In this document: positions 56,474 to 64,000 of the stretch, piece after piece
Numbering within the stretch: the stretch's first letter is position 1
Layout: the number at the start of each line of letters is the position of its first letter
NCBI GenBank assembly: GCA_963768075.1
Contig: CAVYHD010000007.1
Location: forward strand, 152,847-216,846
Length of the DNA stretch: 64,000 bases
Direction of reading: 5' to 3'
DNA from: QHXW01 sp963768075
GTDB taxonomy: Bacteria; Acidobacteriota; Terriglobia; Bryobacterales; Bryobacteraceae
Notes under the pieces: model-generated
What the model saw: the letters and a program-made list of their open reading frames with translations, nothing else
Database searches by the model: none
Told to the model about the DNA's origin: nothing
Program-made: the position numbers and the translations under genes

Positions 56474-58753
56474 TTATTGCTGTGCTTCAAACAATACCGC
56501 GTGCTTTTGATGCAGGTATTGGCGGAGCTCCTGCTGAATGGTCGCGGCGTAGTTCGAGAGAGAGTCCCCGTGCCGGCGGTGGAAGAAGTGGTCGCCATGG
56601 AGTCTCTGAATGCGTGCTCCCGCGGCAGCCAGCCGGATCCAGAATTCGTAGTCCATCCAACACGGCATTTGCTCGTCTATCCCACCCGTCCGCGCCCAAA
56701 GCTCACGGCGAAATGCCGAACAGCAGTGTACCGAATTGCGCTGCAACAACATTCTAAGAGTTGTCACGTCCGGAACTACCCAGCGGTCCTGGCTGGCGCC
56801 AAACAGGATGGCGTCGGGATTGACTACGTCAGCGCCCCCGGCGAGCGCTTGGCCAGCCCTGAACAGGTAGTCCAGACCAATCCGGTCATCTGCGTCGAGC
56901 AGCACGACAAACGTGCTTTCCAGCGCCGCGATTCCCCTATTTCGTGAATAACCCGGGCCGCGCTTCTCCTTGTTGCGGACCCAGCAAATCTGCGGATACT
57001 GCCGGGCCAGATCGGCGGCTACCTCTGGAGTCTGGTCGCTCGATGCATCGTCGACAATGTGGATCTCGTAGTCGGCATCGCTAGCGAGGACGGACTCAAC
57101 GGTCTCTCGCAGATAACCTCCGTAATTGTGACAGGGAATGACCACGTTCCAGGGCGCCGGAAGCGCGGGGTTTTTTCTGAGGCGCAGCCATCGCAGTGCC
57201 TGGCGGACAGCCAGGCTGGTCAAACGCTTGTAGCCCGAATCGCACCACAGAGCAATGCCCGGCGTGGAATGTCCGTCCAGGTGCGCAATCTGGCCTGGCA
57301 CGGCGTTGTGCTTCCGCTCCAGTAGCAGGCTAAAAAACACGTCGGCTTCGCGGCGGAATAGAGGATCCTGGCGCATGGGCGGCGGCAGTTCCTCCAGGAC
57401 TGACAGCCACTCCTTGCGGAAGAAAGCGCCCCAGCCCAGGAGTGCCGCCCGCGCCTCGCCATAGACCCGCCGGCCGCGCTGGCCCCAGTGGGTCGGCGCC
57501 AAAGCGTGGGCGATGCGCGAGGGGTCGCGCAGGAACTGATTATAGAGCCCGGGAATATCGTGATTGAGGGCATCGTCATCCTGCACATAGACCACCGGGT
57601 TGCGCGCCTGCGCGGCGCAGGCAAACCTTCCATAGCAACTCAGGTTCTCATTGGATTGGATCACGCGTGTGTTGCTTTCGGGGAGCTCCAACTTGACGTC
57701 CGGGTTATTGTTCCAAACCAGAATCTCGTCAATGCATTCGACACGGCTCAGGGCTTGCACGATAATCGGAAGGTTCTGCGGCCGTTTCCAGGAGATCAGG
57801 CAAGCGCTGACGGAGGCGGCGGGTGCGACGCTGACGTTTGACGGACTAGCAGCCGCTAGGTCGGACAGTTCGGACCTGAGTTCGCTGGGGAACTTGCTGA
57901 AGAACCAGTCGTCGTTGTACCGGCGCAGCGGGCGCAGTTGGCTGGATCGGGCCGCCAGATCCCCCGAAAGCAAGCGCACGCTGGCGGCGGCAAACTCGTC
58001 GTACTGCTTCAGCCGCTCCACCACGCGAAGCAGCCGGCGGGGACCGAAGTGGATGCTCGCCAGGCGGAACCGGTTGTGCAGCACGGGCTCCCATTTGACC
58101 TCATAGGGGAACCGGGCGCGGAAAGCGTGCTGCACGTCCACCTCGGGCACCACCCAGCACTCATAACCAAGGGTCCACAGGCGAATGCTCAGTTCGGAAT
58201 CCTCAGCGCCCCACAACACCATGCCGGAGTCGAAACCGCCGATCTCTGTGAAGACTGCGCGGCGCAGAGCTAGGAAGCACCCGCAAAGCAGCGGCACCGG
58301 ATATGGCGCGCTACCTTGCTGGCCGAGCCATCCCACTGCAAGACTGGCGTCGTGCCATTTTTGACCGTACCCGGTGCACTCGACCGCGGCCGGGCGCATC
58401 GCGCTAATGGCAGGGGCTACGGCGCCCACCTCGGGTCGTGCCAGGACTTCCAAAAGCGGGCCAGTCCAACCCGGTGGCGCCAGCACATGAGCGTCGCTGA
58501 AGACCAGAATGTCTCCCTGGGCATGCGACGCCCCGAAATTGCGCGCCCCCGCCACACCCAGCCGGCCGGCGGGACGCAGCAGCGTGACACCGGTATATCC
58601 GTCGTCCAAGAAGCCGCTGCTGCCATCGGTCGAGCTATCATCCACCACAATGATTTCGCTTTCTGAGGGAAGCGTATCCCGCAGATTGTCAACCGTGCGG
58701 CGCAAAGATTCGCCCTCATTCAGGCTGATCACGACGACACTCAGGCGGGTCAT
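56474..58753 (-). CDS. Glycosyltransferase with three tandem GT-A domains
   Basis: An intact protein of about 759 residues from the ATG at 58753, which overlaps the upstream stop as ATGA. Domain 1 (about 1-250) is GT2/GT27-like: SVVVISLNEGESLRRTVDN, DILVFSDAHV and LWGAEDSELSIRLW. Domain 2 (about 315-500) is GT64-like: EILVWNNNP and VVYVQDDDA. Domain 3 (about 525-759) is GT2: NVVIPCHNYGGYLRETVES and FVVLLDADDRIG. DxD-type metal sites occur in all three. It may glycosylate the lanthipeptide or another product of this operon; donors and acceptors are unknown. Confidence 0.82.
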   Translation of the reverse strand: MTRLSVVVISLNEGESLRRTVDNLRDTLPSESEIIVVDDSSTDGSSGFLDDGYTGVTLLRPAGRLGVAGARNFGASHAQGDILVFSDAHVLAPPGWTGPLLEVLARPEVGAVAPAISAMRPAAVECTGYGQKWHDASLAVGWLGQQGSAPYPVPLLCGCFLALRRAVFTEIGGFDSGMVLWGAEDSELSIRLWTLGYECWVVPEVDVQHAFRARFPYEVKWEPVLHNRFRLASIHFGPRRLLRVVERLKQYDEFAAASVRLLSGDLAARSSQLRPLRRYNDDWFFSKFPSELRSELSDLAAASPSNVSVAPAASVSACLISWKRPQNLPIIVQALSRVECIDEILVWNNNPDVKLELPESNTRVIQSNENLSCYGRFACAAQARNPVVYVQDDDALNHDIPGLYNQFLRDPSRIAHALAPTHWGQRGRRVYGEARAALLGWGAFFRKEWLSVLEELPPPMRQDPLFRREADVFFSLLLERKHNAVPGQIAHLDGHSTPGIALWCDSGYKRLTSLAVRQALRWLRLRKNPALPAPWNVVIPCHNYGGYLRETVESVLASDADYEIHIVDDASSDQTPEVAADLARQYPQICWVRNKEKRGPGYSRNRGIAALESTFVVLLDADDRIGLDYLFRAGQALAGGADVVNPDAILFGASQDRWVVPDVTTLRMLLQRNSVHCCSAFRRELWARTGGIDEQMPCWMDYEFWIRLAAAGARIQRLHGDHFFHRRHGDSLSNYAATIQQELRQYLHQKHAVLFEAQQ

Positions 58754-59640
58754 AGGGCGATCTCGAATTTCCGGCAAAACCAGTCCGCATCATGTTTCCT
58801 GTTGTGACGCACGAGTTGCTGGCGCGTCAATACGTCACTCACCAACAGGCTGGCCATGGCATCCGAAAACGCCGGCTTCGACTGCAGCGACGCCAGGATT
58901 CGCTTTAGGGGCTCCCCGTCGAAATGCAGCACGGCGGTTCGCAGGCGATTGTACAAGTGATCGTGCCACCCCACCGGAAACGGCTCTTTCTTGAACCAAT
59001 GCGCTACCTCGGCGCCGGGAACCATCATCACAGAATACCCGAGAAGCCAGACGCGGATACAGAGCTCGACGTCTTCCATTCCATAGCTGCGCATGGCGTC
59101 GAAACGGCCAATCGCTTCGAAGAGCGCCCGCGTCATGACCAGGCACGCGCAGCCGGCCAGAGGGACCGGGTAGGGCCGATCTGCCCGCCGGTGCAGCCAT
59201 TCGACGCCTAATTCCCGATCGCGGATAGTCAGACCAAACGTGGTAGCCGCGGGACATTCGATGCTGTTGATCTGCGGGGCTACGATGCCGACGCCGGGTT
59301 TGTGAAGTTCTTCCAGAAGCTTCTCGAGCCACCCCTGGCGAGGGATGCAGTGTGCATCCATGGCGGCCAGGACAGGTGCAGTGGCCTGCGCGGCGCCGGC
59401 ATTTCGAGCATGCGCGACGCCCAGGCGATGCGGCAAGTCCACGAGAGCGACGTTCTCGAACGGCGGCGAGTCGGAACGAAGAACATCGCAGCCGGAGTCG
59501 GTGGATGCGTCATTTACCACGATTACCTCGTAGGCGACAGTCACCGTCTCGCGGATGGCCGTGAGAGTTTGGAACAGCCTGCGGCCCTCGTTGTAGACCG
59601 GCAGGATGATGGATATTTCCGGTGTGTTCTCGTGGGCCAT
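58750..59640 (-). CDS. Family 2 glycosyltransferase (GT27-like)
   Basis: An intact protein of about 296 residues (ATG at 59640; a GTG at 59652 would add four). The GT-A fold shows EISIILPVYNEGRRLFQTL, a donor-binding AMDAHCIPRQGWLEK and YGMEDVELCIRVWLLGYSV, closely like domain 1 of the next protein. It ends in an ATGA overlap with the three-domain glycosyltransferase. The shared pattern suggests one ancestral GT-A unit duplicated in this operon. Confidence 0.85.
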   Translation of the reverse strand: MAHENTPEISIILPVYNEGRRLFQTLTAIRETVTVAYEVIVVNDASTDSGCDVLRSDSPPFENVALVDLPHRLGVAHARNAGAAQATAPVLAAMDAHCIPRQGWLEKLLEELHKPGVGIVAPQINSIECPAATTFGLTIRDRELGVEWLHRRADRPYPVPLAGCACLVMTRALFEAIGRFDAMRSYGMEDVELCIRVWLLGYSVMMVPGAEVAHWFKKEPFPVGWHDHLYNRLRTAVLHFDGEPLKRILASLQSKPAFSDAMASLLVSDVLTRQQLVRHNRKHDADWFCRKFEIAL

Positions 59641-59724
59641 TCCATGCCTCACGGGCTCTAATCAATCTGGAGGCAGAGCATCGCTACCATATCACACCTG
59701 GTTCTTAATTGAAGTGATGCGAGG

Positions 59725-60297
59725 CTATATAGTAATATTCGCCTGCGCCAACACGCTCTGGAACGTGCTGCCGCTTTGCGCGAAGGCGGTGCTGATATAC
59801 CCGTTCCAATTGCCTTGTCCGGTCGGATCCGTGCCGTTTTTCGTATCGGTGTCGTAACGATCGGACATGGGCTGCGCAATCGCGCTGATCTTCTGCACTT
59901 CGGTGTCCATGGCGGATTTCGCATCAGGGCCGCTGTCGTAGGTATTCGCCCTTAGTGCGACCAGCGCGTTGTACAGATCCCGGCCTAGCAACGCGGTGAT
60001 ATCGTAATGCCCCTGCTCGTGCTTGAGCAAATTGTTCTGATATGTCGCGTCTTTCGCTGTGAAGACCCAATCGGCGACCCAGCACTCGTTGGCATTTAGA
60101 ACGATCGTGACCACTATGCTGTCGCGAAGTCGGAACTTGCCGCCGCCGGCCGGATCGAGGACGATGCCCGACGGCACGCCATTTGCCGAGGTTTGCGCCG
60201 TATCGACCATCTGCCCCGGGTCTGGAACTGGAAAGGGTTTCTTCGTGAAATTCTTCCAGGTCAACGTGCGGCGCAAGTTGACCAGTTGTGACGCCAT
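59725..60297 (-). CDS. DUF922-like putative zinc peptidase
   Basis: About 190 residues from the ATG at 60297 (MASQLVNLRRTLTWKNFTKK), which has a GGAG before it; an upstream ATG is less likely. The zinc motif HEQGH is in NNLLKHEQGHYDITALLGRD. The fold, a strand-rich part then a metal-binding helix, resembles DUF922 peptidases. No signal peptide is seen. In this operon it may process a cargo protein or act as a toxin. I infer a metalloprotease from one motif. Confidence 0.6.
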   Translation of the reverse strand: MASQLVNLRRTLTWKNFTKKPFPVPDPGQMVDTAQTSANGVPSGIVLDPAGGGKFRLRDSIVVTIVLNANECWVADWVFTAKDATYQNNLLKHEQGHYDITALLGRDLYNALVALRANTYDSGPDAKSAMDTEVQKISAIAQPMSDRYDTDTKNGTDPTGQGNWNGYISTAFAQSGSTFQSVLAQANITI

Positions 60298-60407
60298 CGA
60301 TCTCCGCAGCCCAATATAGCATGCGCGGTTTGGTAGGCCGAACAACGTTCGTGCGCTTCTGCCCGGGAGGGAAGGCGTGAGGCGGCCGCGAAAAGTCTCG
60401 TCGTTTT

Positions 60408-60722
60408 TCACGCTGGTTTGGTGCTGCATCCCAGCAGGCTAAAGGGATCAAGCGCGAGAGGAATGGGCAGCGGAGTCGGAGTCGGAGTTGGTGTCGGGGT
60501 CGGAGTAGGCGTCGGGGTTGGAGTGGGTGTCGGGGTCGGAGTTGGCGTTGGAGCCGGAGTTGGCCCAGGCGTAGGAGCCGGCGTGGGGGCAGGGGTAGGG
60601 TCTGCGCCGCATGAGCTCGAGGGGTCGCCTACGTTCCCCGATCCGGCGTTAGCGTCAGCGTCGTTTGCCGCGGCGTCCAACGCCTGAGACTGAGACGGGG
60701 CTGGAGTCGGGTTGGGAGACAT
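60408..60722 (-). CDS. PT-repeat protein 2 (short paralogue)
   Basis: A 104-residue protein starting MSPNPTPAPSQSQALDAAAN and reaching SSCGADPTPAP, followed by a long PT-dipeptide tract and a short C-terminal end (ALDPFSLLGCSTKPA). The first 50 residues are almost the same as in the larger protein at 61582. The stalk is an extended, disordered linker. It lacks the C-terminal domain of the paralogue and may be a truncated copy. Confidence 0.55.
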   Translation of the reverse strand: MSPNPTPAPSQSQALDAAANDADANAGSGNVGDPSSSCGADPTPAPTPAPTPGPTPAPTPTPTPTPTPTPTPTPTPTPTPTPTPLPIPLALDPFSLLGCSTKPA

Positions 60723-60732
60723 TTAGGCAAGC

Positions 60733-60785
60733 CTATCGATTTTTCAGGCGACGCTTCGCTGCGAGTACTCCACCCACCATGCGGC
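60733..60785 (-). pseudogene. Remnant of a second adaptor-gene 3' end
   Basis: Just upstream of PT-repeat protein 2, the minus strand reads MVGGVLAAKRRLKNR and a TAG, nearly the tail of the DUF4123 protein (MRALLVAGKRRLKNR, stop TAG) that precedes PT-repeat protein 1. The repeat includes the spacer to the next start. It marks a duplication that carried the adaptor's end with the PT gene. Confidence 0.5.
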
Positions 60786-61535
60786 TCATGAATTGAGAAC
60801 GCAACTCAGCGGCACCGTGGCCTCGCCTTTCATCCAGAAGTCCGCCGCACCGGACGACTTCAGCTCCACACAGGCCGCATGCACACAGTTCGTGAACCGT
60901 GCGGGAGCGTCACCGTCTTGCGCATCGTAAAGCCCGGGATAGTACGGGTGCCATTCGTAGCGGTCCTGAAACCAGGCATGCAGGAAACCGGCATCGAAAT
61001 CCACTTGGAGGTCTAAGCGATCGATGGCGCCGAAGCTAAACTGGAAATCGGAATTGGCATAGTCCAATGACTCCAGTTTGAAAAACCCGGACCATCTCCC
61101 ACCGGTCACTCCACTCGGCACAGCCTGGGCGATTTTTTTTTGCACCCCCGTGTCTTGCTGAAGCATAGCCGCGAGGTTCTCATTTTCAGGGAAGTCGGCC
61201 CCATTTCCGTCCAGATACCATTTGAGGTGCAGAAGAGCCAGGGGTTTGTCGTCAAATTGATTATCGATCGCCCGCCCAACGAGCATTCTCGGTGTCAGGA
61301 TTTTGCAGGCAGCGATCAGGTACCACGGTGCGCCAGGGCTGTTCGGGTTGGATTGGATTTGCGACCAGCGCCCGCAAGGCGCGTGTCCGTGGTTAACGCC
61401 CGGGTGGTACACCGTCGGACCCCACCAGAATGTCGTGGCCCCTCCTCGCGACGGTTGGTTGCAGGCGTACGCGGCCGAACCTACGTTTTGTGCGGTATGC
61501 GTCTGCTCAAACAGGTGCGAATAGTCTTCGTCCAT
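60786..61535 (-). CDS. DUF6402-like protein
   Basis: An intact 249-residue protein. Recognisable parts are SGVTGGRWSGFFKLESLDYA, QFSFGAIDRLDLQVDFD and HAWFQDRYEWHPYYPGLYD, with a C-terminal FWMKGEATVPLSCVL, the pattern I know from DUF6402 proteins found near type VI secretion effectors. A GAGGAG site precedes the ATG. It has no signal peptide. It lies between the two PT-repeat genes and could be a secreted cargo or immunity component; the role is unknown. Confidence 0.6.
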   Translation of the reverse strand: MDEDYSHLFEQTHTAQNVGSAAYACNQPSRGGATTFWWGPTVYHPGVNHGHAPCGRWSQIQSNPNSPGAPWYLIAACKILTPRMLVGRAIDNQFDDKPLALLHLKWYLDGNGADFPENENLAAMLQQDTGVQKKIAQAVPSGVTGGRWSGFFKLESLDYANSDFQFSFGAIDRLDLQVDFDAGFLHAWFQDRYEWHPYYPGLYDAQDGDAPARFTNCVHAACVELKSSGAADFWMKGEATVPLSCVLNS

Positions 61536-61581
61536 AGCTCCTCGTCAATCGTTATGCACTACAGTGCGCAGTATATCCTGC

Positions 61582-62163
61582 CTACGAACTGAAGTCCTTG
61601 AGGCTGCTGTATGACAGGCCTTGGATGATGTTGGTCTCAGAACCGTCACTTCCGATATACGAAACCGAATAGCTCGCAGTAGTGGGAATCTGTGCGAAAA
61701 GGACGTCGACGCTGCCGAAGTCGGCGTTCGGTTCAAAGTTGCTCGCGATGGCAACGGTGCGGTCAATCCCGCCCACCGTTCCCTGGAGCCGCAGGCTCCC
61801 TTGCTCGTTTGCAGCATCGGCCGGCGTGAGTCCCACGCGAATCCAAAGGTCGCCCAATGGCGCCGGTGTTGGGGTAGGGGTAGGAGTCGGCGTCGGTGTT
61901 GGAGTGGGCGTGGGCGTCGGTGTTGGAGTGGGCGTGGGCGTCGGAGTCGGAGTGGGCGTGGGTGCCGGGGTTGGAGTCGGTGAGGGGGTCGGACCCGGAG
62001 TCGGCCCAGGCGTAGGAGCTGGAGTGGGGGCAGGGGTAGGGTCTGCGCCGCACGAGCTGGACGGATCGCCTACGTTCCCCGATCCGGCGTTAGCGTCGGC
62101 GTCGTTTGCGGCGGCGTCCAATGCTTGAGACTGGGACGGGGCTGGAGTCGGGTTGGGAGACAC
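61582..62163 (-). CDS. PT-repeat protein 1 with C-terminal beta domain
   Basis: A 193-residue protein, GTG start at 62163. The N-terminus is the same as in PT-repeat protein 2; then a PT-dipeptide tract of roughly 50 residues acts as a stalk, and the last 90 residues (GDLWIRVGLTPADAANEQGS, GSVDVLFAQIPTTASYSVSY) form a probable beta-sandwich head. It starts 9 bp after the adaptor stop. The shape suits a surface or injected fibre-like protein. No known family is recognised. Confidence 0.6.
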   Translation of the reverse strand: MSPNPTPAPSQSQALDAAANDADANAGSGNVGDPSSSCGADPTPAPTPAPTPGPTPGPTPSPTPTPAPTPTPTPTPTPTPTPTPTPTPTPTPTPTPTPTPAPLGDLWIRVGLTPADAANEQGSLRLQGTVGGIDRTVAIASNFEPNADFGSVDVLFAQIPTTASYSVSYIGSDGSETNIIQGLSYSSLKDFSS

Positions 62164-62172
62164 TAAGCGAGC

Positions 62173-63189
62173 CTATCGGTTTTTCAGGCGACGCTTGCCT
62201 GCCACTAGCAGGGCCCGCATTTTTGCGCTGGGGTTGCCGCGCTGGCGGAGGATATCCCCCGCCCATCGGGACCGCTTATCCGTATCGAAATCGCGTCCGA
62301 AGACGATCATCAGATCGATGTACTTGCAAACATCTCGCTTGGCGGTAACTCCATGCACCGCGGCGCGCTGAATTCCATACTGCACCATCTCCTGGAGTCG
62401 CGGTTCGCCGGCGGCCGCGCACTGGCTCGGGAAGAATCTCTTCAGGTGAACCAGCATCCATTGTTCGAACTTGTGCACCTCCGCCTGCGAGAACACCGCG
62501 AACTGTGCCTGCCGGATTTTCAAGGTGGTGTATCCGCGTGGCGTCTCGGCGCCGGGCACAGGACCCAAGTTCTGGCCGCTCCCCGGCGGCTGGAGTTCGG
62601 AAATCCTTTTGGAGCCGAGCTGAAACGTCCGCTGCTCCAAATTCCCGCCGTGGAGACGGAACTCCAGCATGTCTTCGGGAACTTGGCCTTCGGTCCAAAA
62701 GAGCTGAATGGGACCGAACACGCTGCGTAGTTCTTCTCCCGCACAGGTGGGCAGGTAAACTCGCAGCACGCGCGGATCATAGTAACGAAACACCGCGCGC
62801 CGGCCCCGTGGATCCCGCACCACCAGGAATTGACGCAGGTGCCGCCGCAACTTGTCGAGGCGGAGGTCGCACTTGAGGAACACGCCCCAACTGTTGCCCC
62901 AGGCGCGTTCCAGGAGACGCCGGGTATTTCCGTCCTGGTATTCGAGCTGAACCAGATATGGGGCCGCTATCTCCAATTCCGGACTCCGGAATTGGCTGTA
63001 CAGGCAGGAATACTCCAGGCGGTACTCGAGGAGCATCCGGAAGATCGTCTGGTCGCGCGCAGCGTCCAGGATCATCCAGATATCCCGCCTTTCGCCCCGC
63101 GGCCAGAGAGTCTCTTCAATCCACCGGACTGACTGGCTCGTCATCACGAAGATTGGGTGCCGACCGGCCCCTAGTTGTTCTTCTGTCAT
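62173..63189 (-). CDS. DUF4123 protein (type VI secretion effector adaptor)
   Basis: A 338-residue protein. The start at 63189 overlaps the upstream stop as ATGA; an earlier ATG at 63198 is less likely. The DUF4123 domain (about 35-160) shows IWMILDAARDQTIFRMLLEY, APYLVQLEYQDGN, WGNSWGVFLKC and FRYYDPRVLRVYLPT. Such proteins load effectors onto VgrG-type spike proteins. The C-terminal part is basic. No VgrG, PAAR or sheath gene is in the window, but the operon enters from the right edge, where one may lie. Confidence 0.75.
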   Translation of the reverse strand: MTEEQLGAGRHPIFVMTSQSVRWIEETLWPRGERRDIWMILDAARDQTIFRMLLEYRLEYSCLYSQFRSPELEIAAPYLVQLEYQDGNTRRLLERAWGNSWGVFLKCDLRLDKLRRHLRQFLVVRDPRGRRAVFRYYDPRVLRVYLPTCAGEELRSVFGPIQLFWTEGQVPEDMLEFRLHGGNLEQRTFQLGSKRISELQPPGSGQNLGPVPGAETPRGYTTLKIRQAQFAVFSQAEVHKFEQWMLVHLKRFFPSQCAAAGEPRLQEMVQYGIQRAAVHGVTAKRDVCKYIDLMIVFGRDFDTDKRSRWAGDILRQRGNPSAKMRALLVAGKRRLKNR

Positions 63190-63656
63190 TCCGGACAAAA
63201 CGGCTGTCCTCCGGCCGCCGCCGCGGTCAACGCACTCGCCTGCGCCGCGCCGTCGGTGTCGGAGGAAAAAGTCGCTGGATCGCTCAAGGGCGCATTGTAC
63301 GCCATCGCCGGGCGCGGCTTTCGTTCAGATAGGGGAAAAGGCACATATCTTGGTGGTTCGCTGGGCGCGAAACCGTCAACTGAAGCCGCCAGCGCGCGCT
63401 GTGCATGGACATGTAAGCGGCCCGAGATCAGCATTTCAGCAGTCTGATCGATAACCTCGTCATCGGACATCGCCGAAAGCGGCCACGCAACGTTCTCCTG
63501 CCGCAGCAGAGTTCGCATGGCAAACATTTTGTGAACATCTGTTTCAAGCTGCTGGAGCCATTGACGTGCGGCAAAGCGATCTCGCGGACTGGATACCCTA
63601 TTACGATCGCGGCAGTCGCGCTTTTGACAGAATTCCCAACGACCAAGCCACGGCAT
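63186..63656 (-). CDS. Small protein at the head of the adaptor operon, hypothetical
   Basis: A 156-residue protein with a GGAAGG site before the ATG at 63656. Residues 30-90 are helical (LRQENVAWPLSAMSDDEVID, EMLISGRLHVHAQRAL); the tail is Ala/Pro-rich, then AAAGGQPFCPE. The DEVIDQTAEMLISGRLHVH part recalls small helical proteins beside VgrG/adaptor genes, but no domain is certain. Its stop overlaps the DUF4123 start, so they are translationally coupled. Confidence 0.55.
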   Translation of the reverse strand: MPWLGRWEFCQKRDCRDRNRVSSPRDRFAARQWLQQLETDVHKMFAMRTLLRQENVAWPLSAMSDDEVIDQTAEMLISGRLHVHAQRALAASVDGFAPSEPPRYVPFPLSERKPRPAMAYNAPLSDPATFSSDTDGAAQASALTAAAAGGQPFCPE

Positions 63657-64000
63657 CGTTATAGCCTTCCGGTCATTCTACAACGTAAAGTTCGGGCTCC
63701 ATTTAGTCCTCGCTCTCCCCGCTGCGTGTCGCGCCTGCTCAAACGCATTTCTGCTCTTACGCTCAATTGCGTCTAACGATTGTAATCGAGGTTGGCGGCG
63801 GGCGCTTGGCGGAACTCGGCCGTGGACCTCCCGCAAGCTGGCCCTGGAGCTGAGGCCAAAGCAGGTGGTGCCGTGCGCCGAGCTGGAAGCTGAACAAAGG
63901 CGTGGCCGTTTGACCGCGAATCGCGGAGGCGCACGCCTACTCTTTGCACCTCGATGGTACACGGCGAAAAAGCCCGTGTAATTAAAATCTGGTGCGGGGG
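63657..64000. other. Right edge, no convincing gene
   Basis: A basic, Arg-rich minus-strand frame of 94 codons (63678-63962) has no ribosome site or known motif and looks non-coding. The adaptor operon's promoter, or an upstream gene, should lie here or beyond the edge. Confidence 0.35.

Noticed and set aside
60418..60687. Plus-strand Gly-Val repeat frame
   Set aside because: It is the mirror of the PT-dipeptide tract on the minus strand and has no ribosome site; the same applies to 61682-62128.
59725..63656. Prophage
   Set aside because: No integrase, capsid, terminase or lysis gene is present; the DUF4123 and DUF6402-like proteins fit a secretion-linked block better.
63678..63962. Basic 94-codon minus-strand frame at the right edge
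   Set aside because: It has no ribosome site, is Arg/Ala/Ser-rich low complexity and shows no recognisable motif.

Overview
The window looks like a GC-rich soil Acidobacteria chromosome segment, probably of the Bryobacter/Solibacter type. That is an inference from gene content: DUF1080, PIG-L and Gfo/Idh/MocA proteins with export signals, TolB-TPR regulators, a DUF4372-type IS4 transposase, and a tRNA-tuf-rpmG-tRNA-secE-nusG-rplK block. No 16S gene is present. It reads like metagenomic or low-coverage long-read assembly. Single-base frameshifts cluster in patches (1-6.4 kb, 9.6-13.2 kb, 17.6 kb, 19.5-21.9 kb, 24-27 kb, 37.4-37.6 kb), and even tuf, rpmG, secE, nusG and rplK are broken, so most broken frames are read as sequence errors rather than pseudogenes.

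Layout. 0-6.4 kb (+): a sugar locus with an SDR/RmlD-like reductase, DegT aminotransferase, GHMP kinase, EamA transporter and a large secreted protein. 6.4-18.7 kb: a class III aminotransferase, a TolB-TPR regulator, a hybrid histidine kinase with a periplasmic-binding-type sensor, an alditol-oxidase-like flavoprotein, a membrane glycosyltransferase and a three-gene exported sugar-metabolism operon. 18.7-23.1 kb: tRNA-Tyr, tRNA-Thr, tuf, rpmG, tRNA-Trp, secE, nusG, rplK, then a 2-hydroxyacid dehydrogenase and tRNA-Leu. 23.3-28.4 kb: an IS4-family element in a secreted-protein gene, an APC permease and an MFS transporter. 28.6-28.95 kb: a strong promoter, a folded RNA and an intrinsic terminator ahead of rpmE. 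29-44 kb: an ECF sigma operon, redox and ferredoxin genes, GT9, mtnP, a MeaB-epimerase fusion, an acyl-CoA dehydrogenase and others.

44.4-48 kb: a segment bounded by an ~80-bp inverted repeat. It holds an amidase gene and a convergent three-gene operon of a coiled-coil protein, a 51-residue membrane protein (previously too short to be called) and an actin-like ATPase. This is one candidate for an undescribed system.

49.3-63.7 kb: a RiPP/secretion island. On the plus strand are a 114-residue protein and a radical SAM enzyme. On the minus strand, from 63.66 kb down to 50.73 kb, genes run head to tail: a small protein, a DUF4123 (type VI secretion adaptor) protein, a PT-repeat protein, a DUF6402-like protein, a second PT-repeat protein, a DUF922-like metalloprotease, two glycosyltransferase genes (one with three GT-A domains), a mersacidin-type lanthipeptide precursor, LanM, and a C39-peptidase ABC exporter. 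Two ATGA overlaps and the short gaps suggest cotranscription. The precursor, LanM and LanT together specify a lanthipeptide. The link to glycosylation and to contractile-injection-type proteins is inference and is the most novel arrangement in the window.
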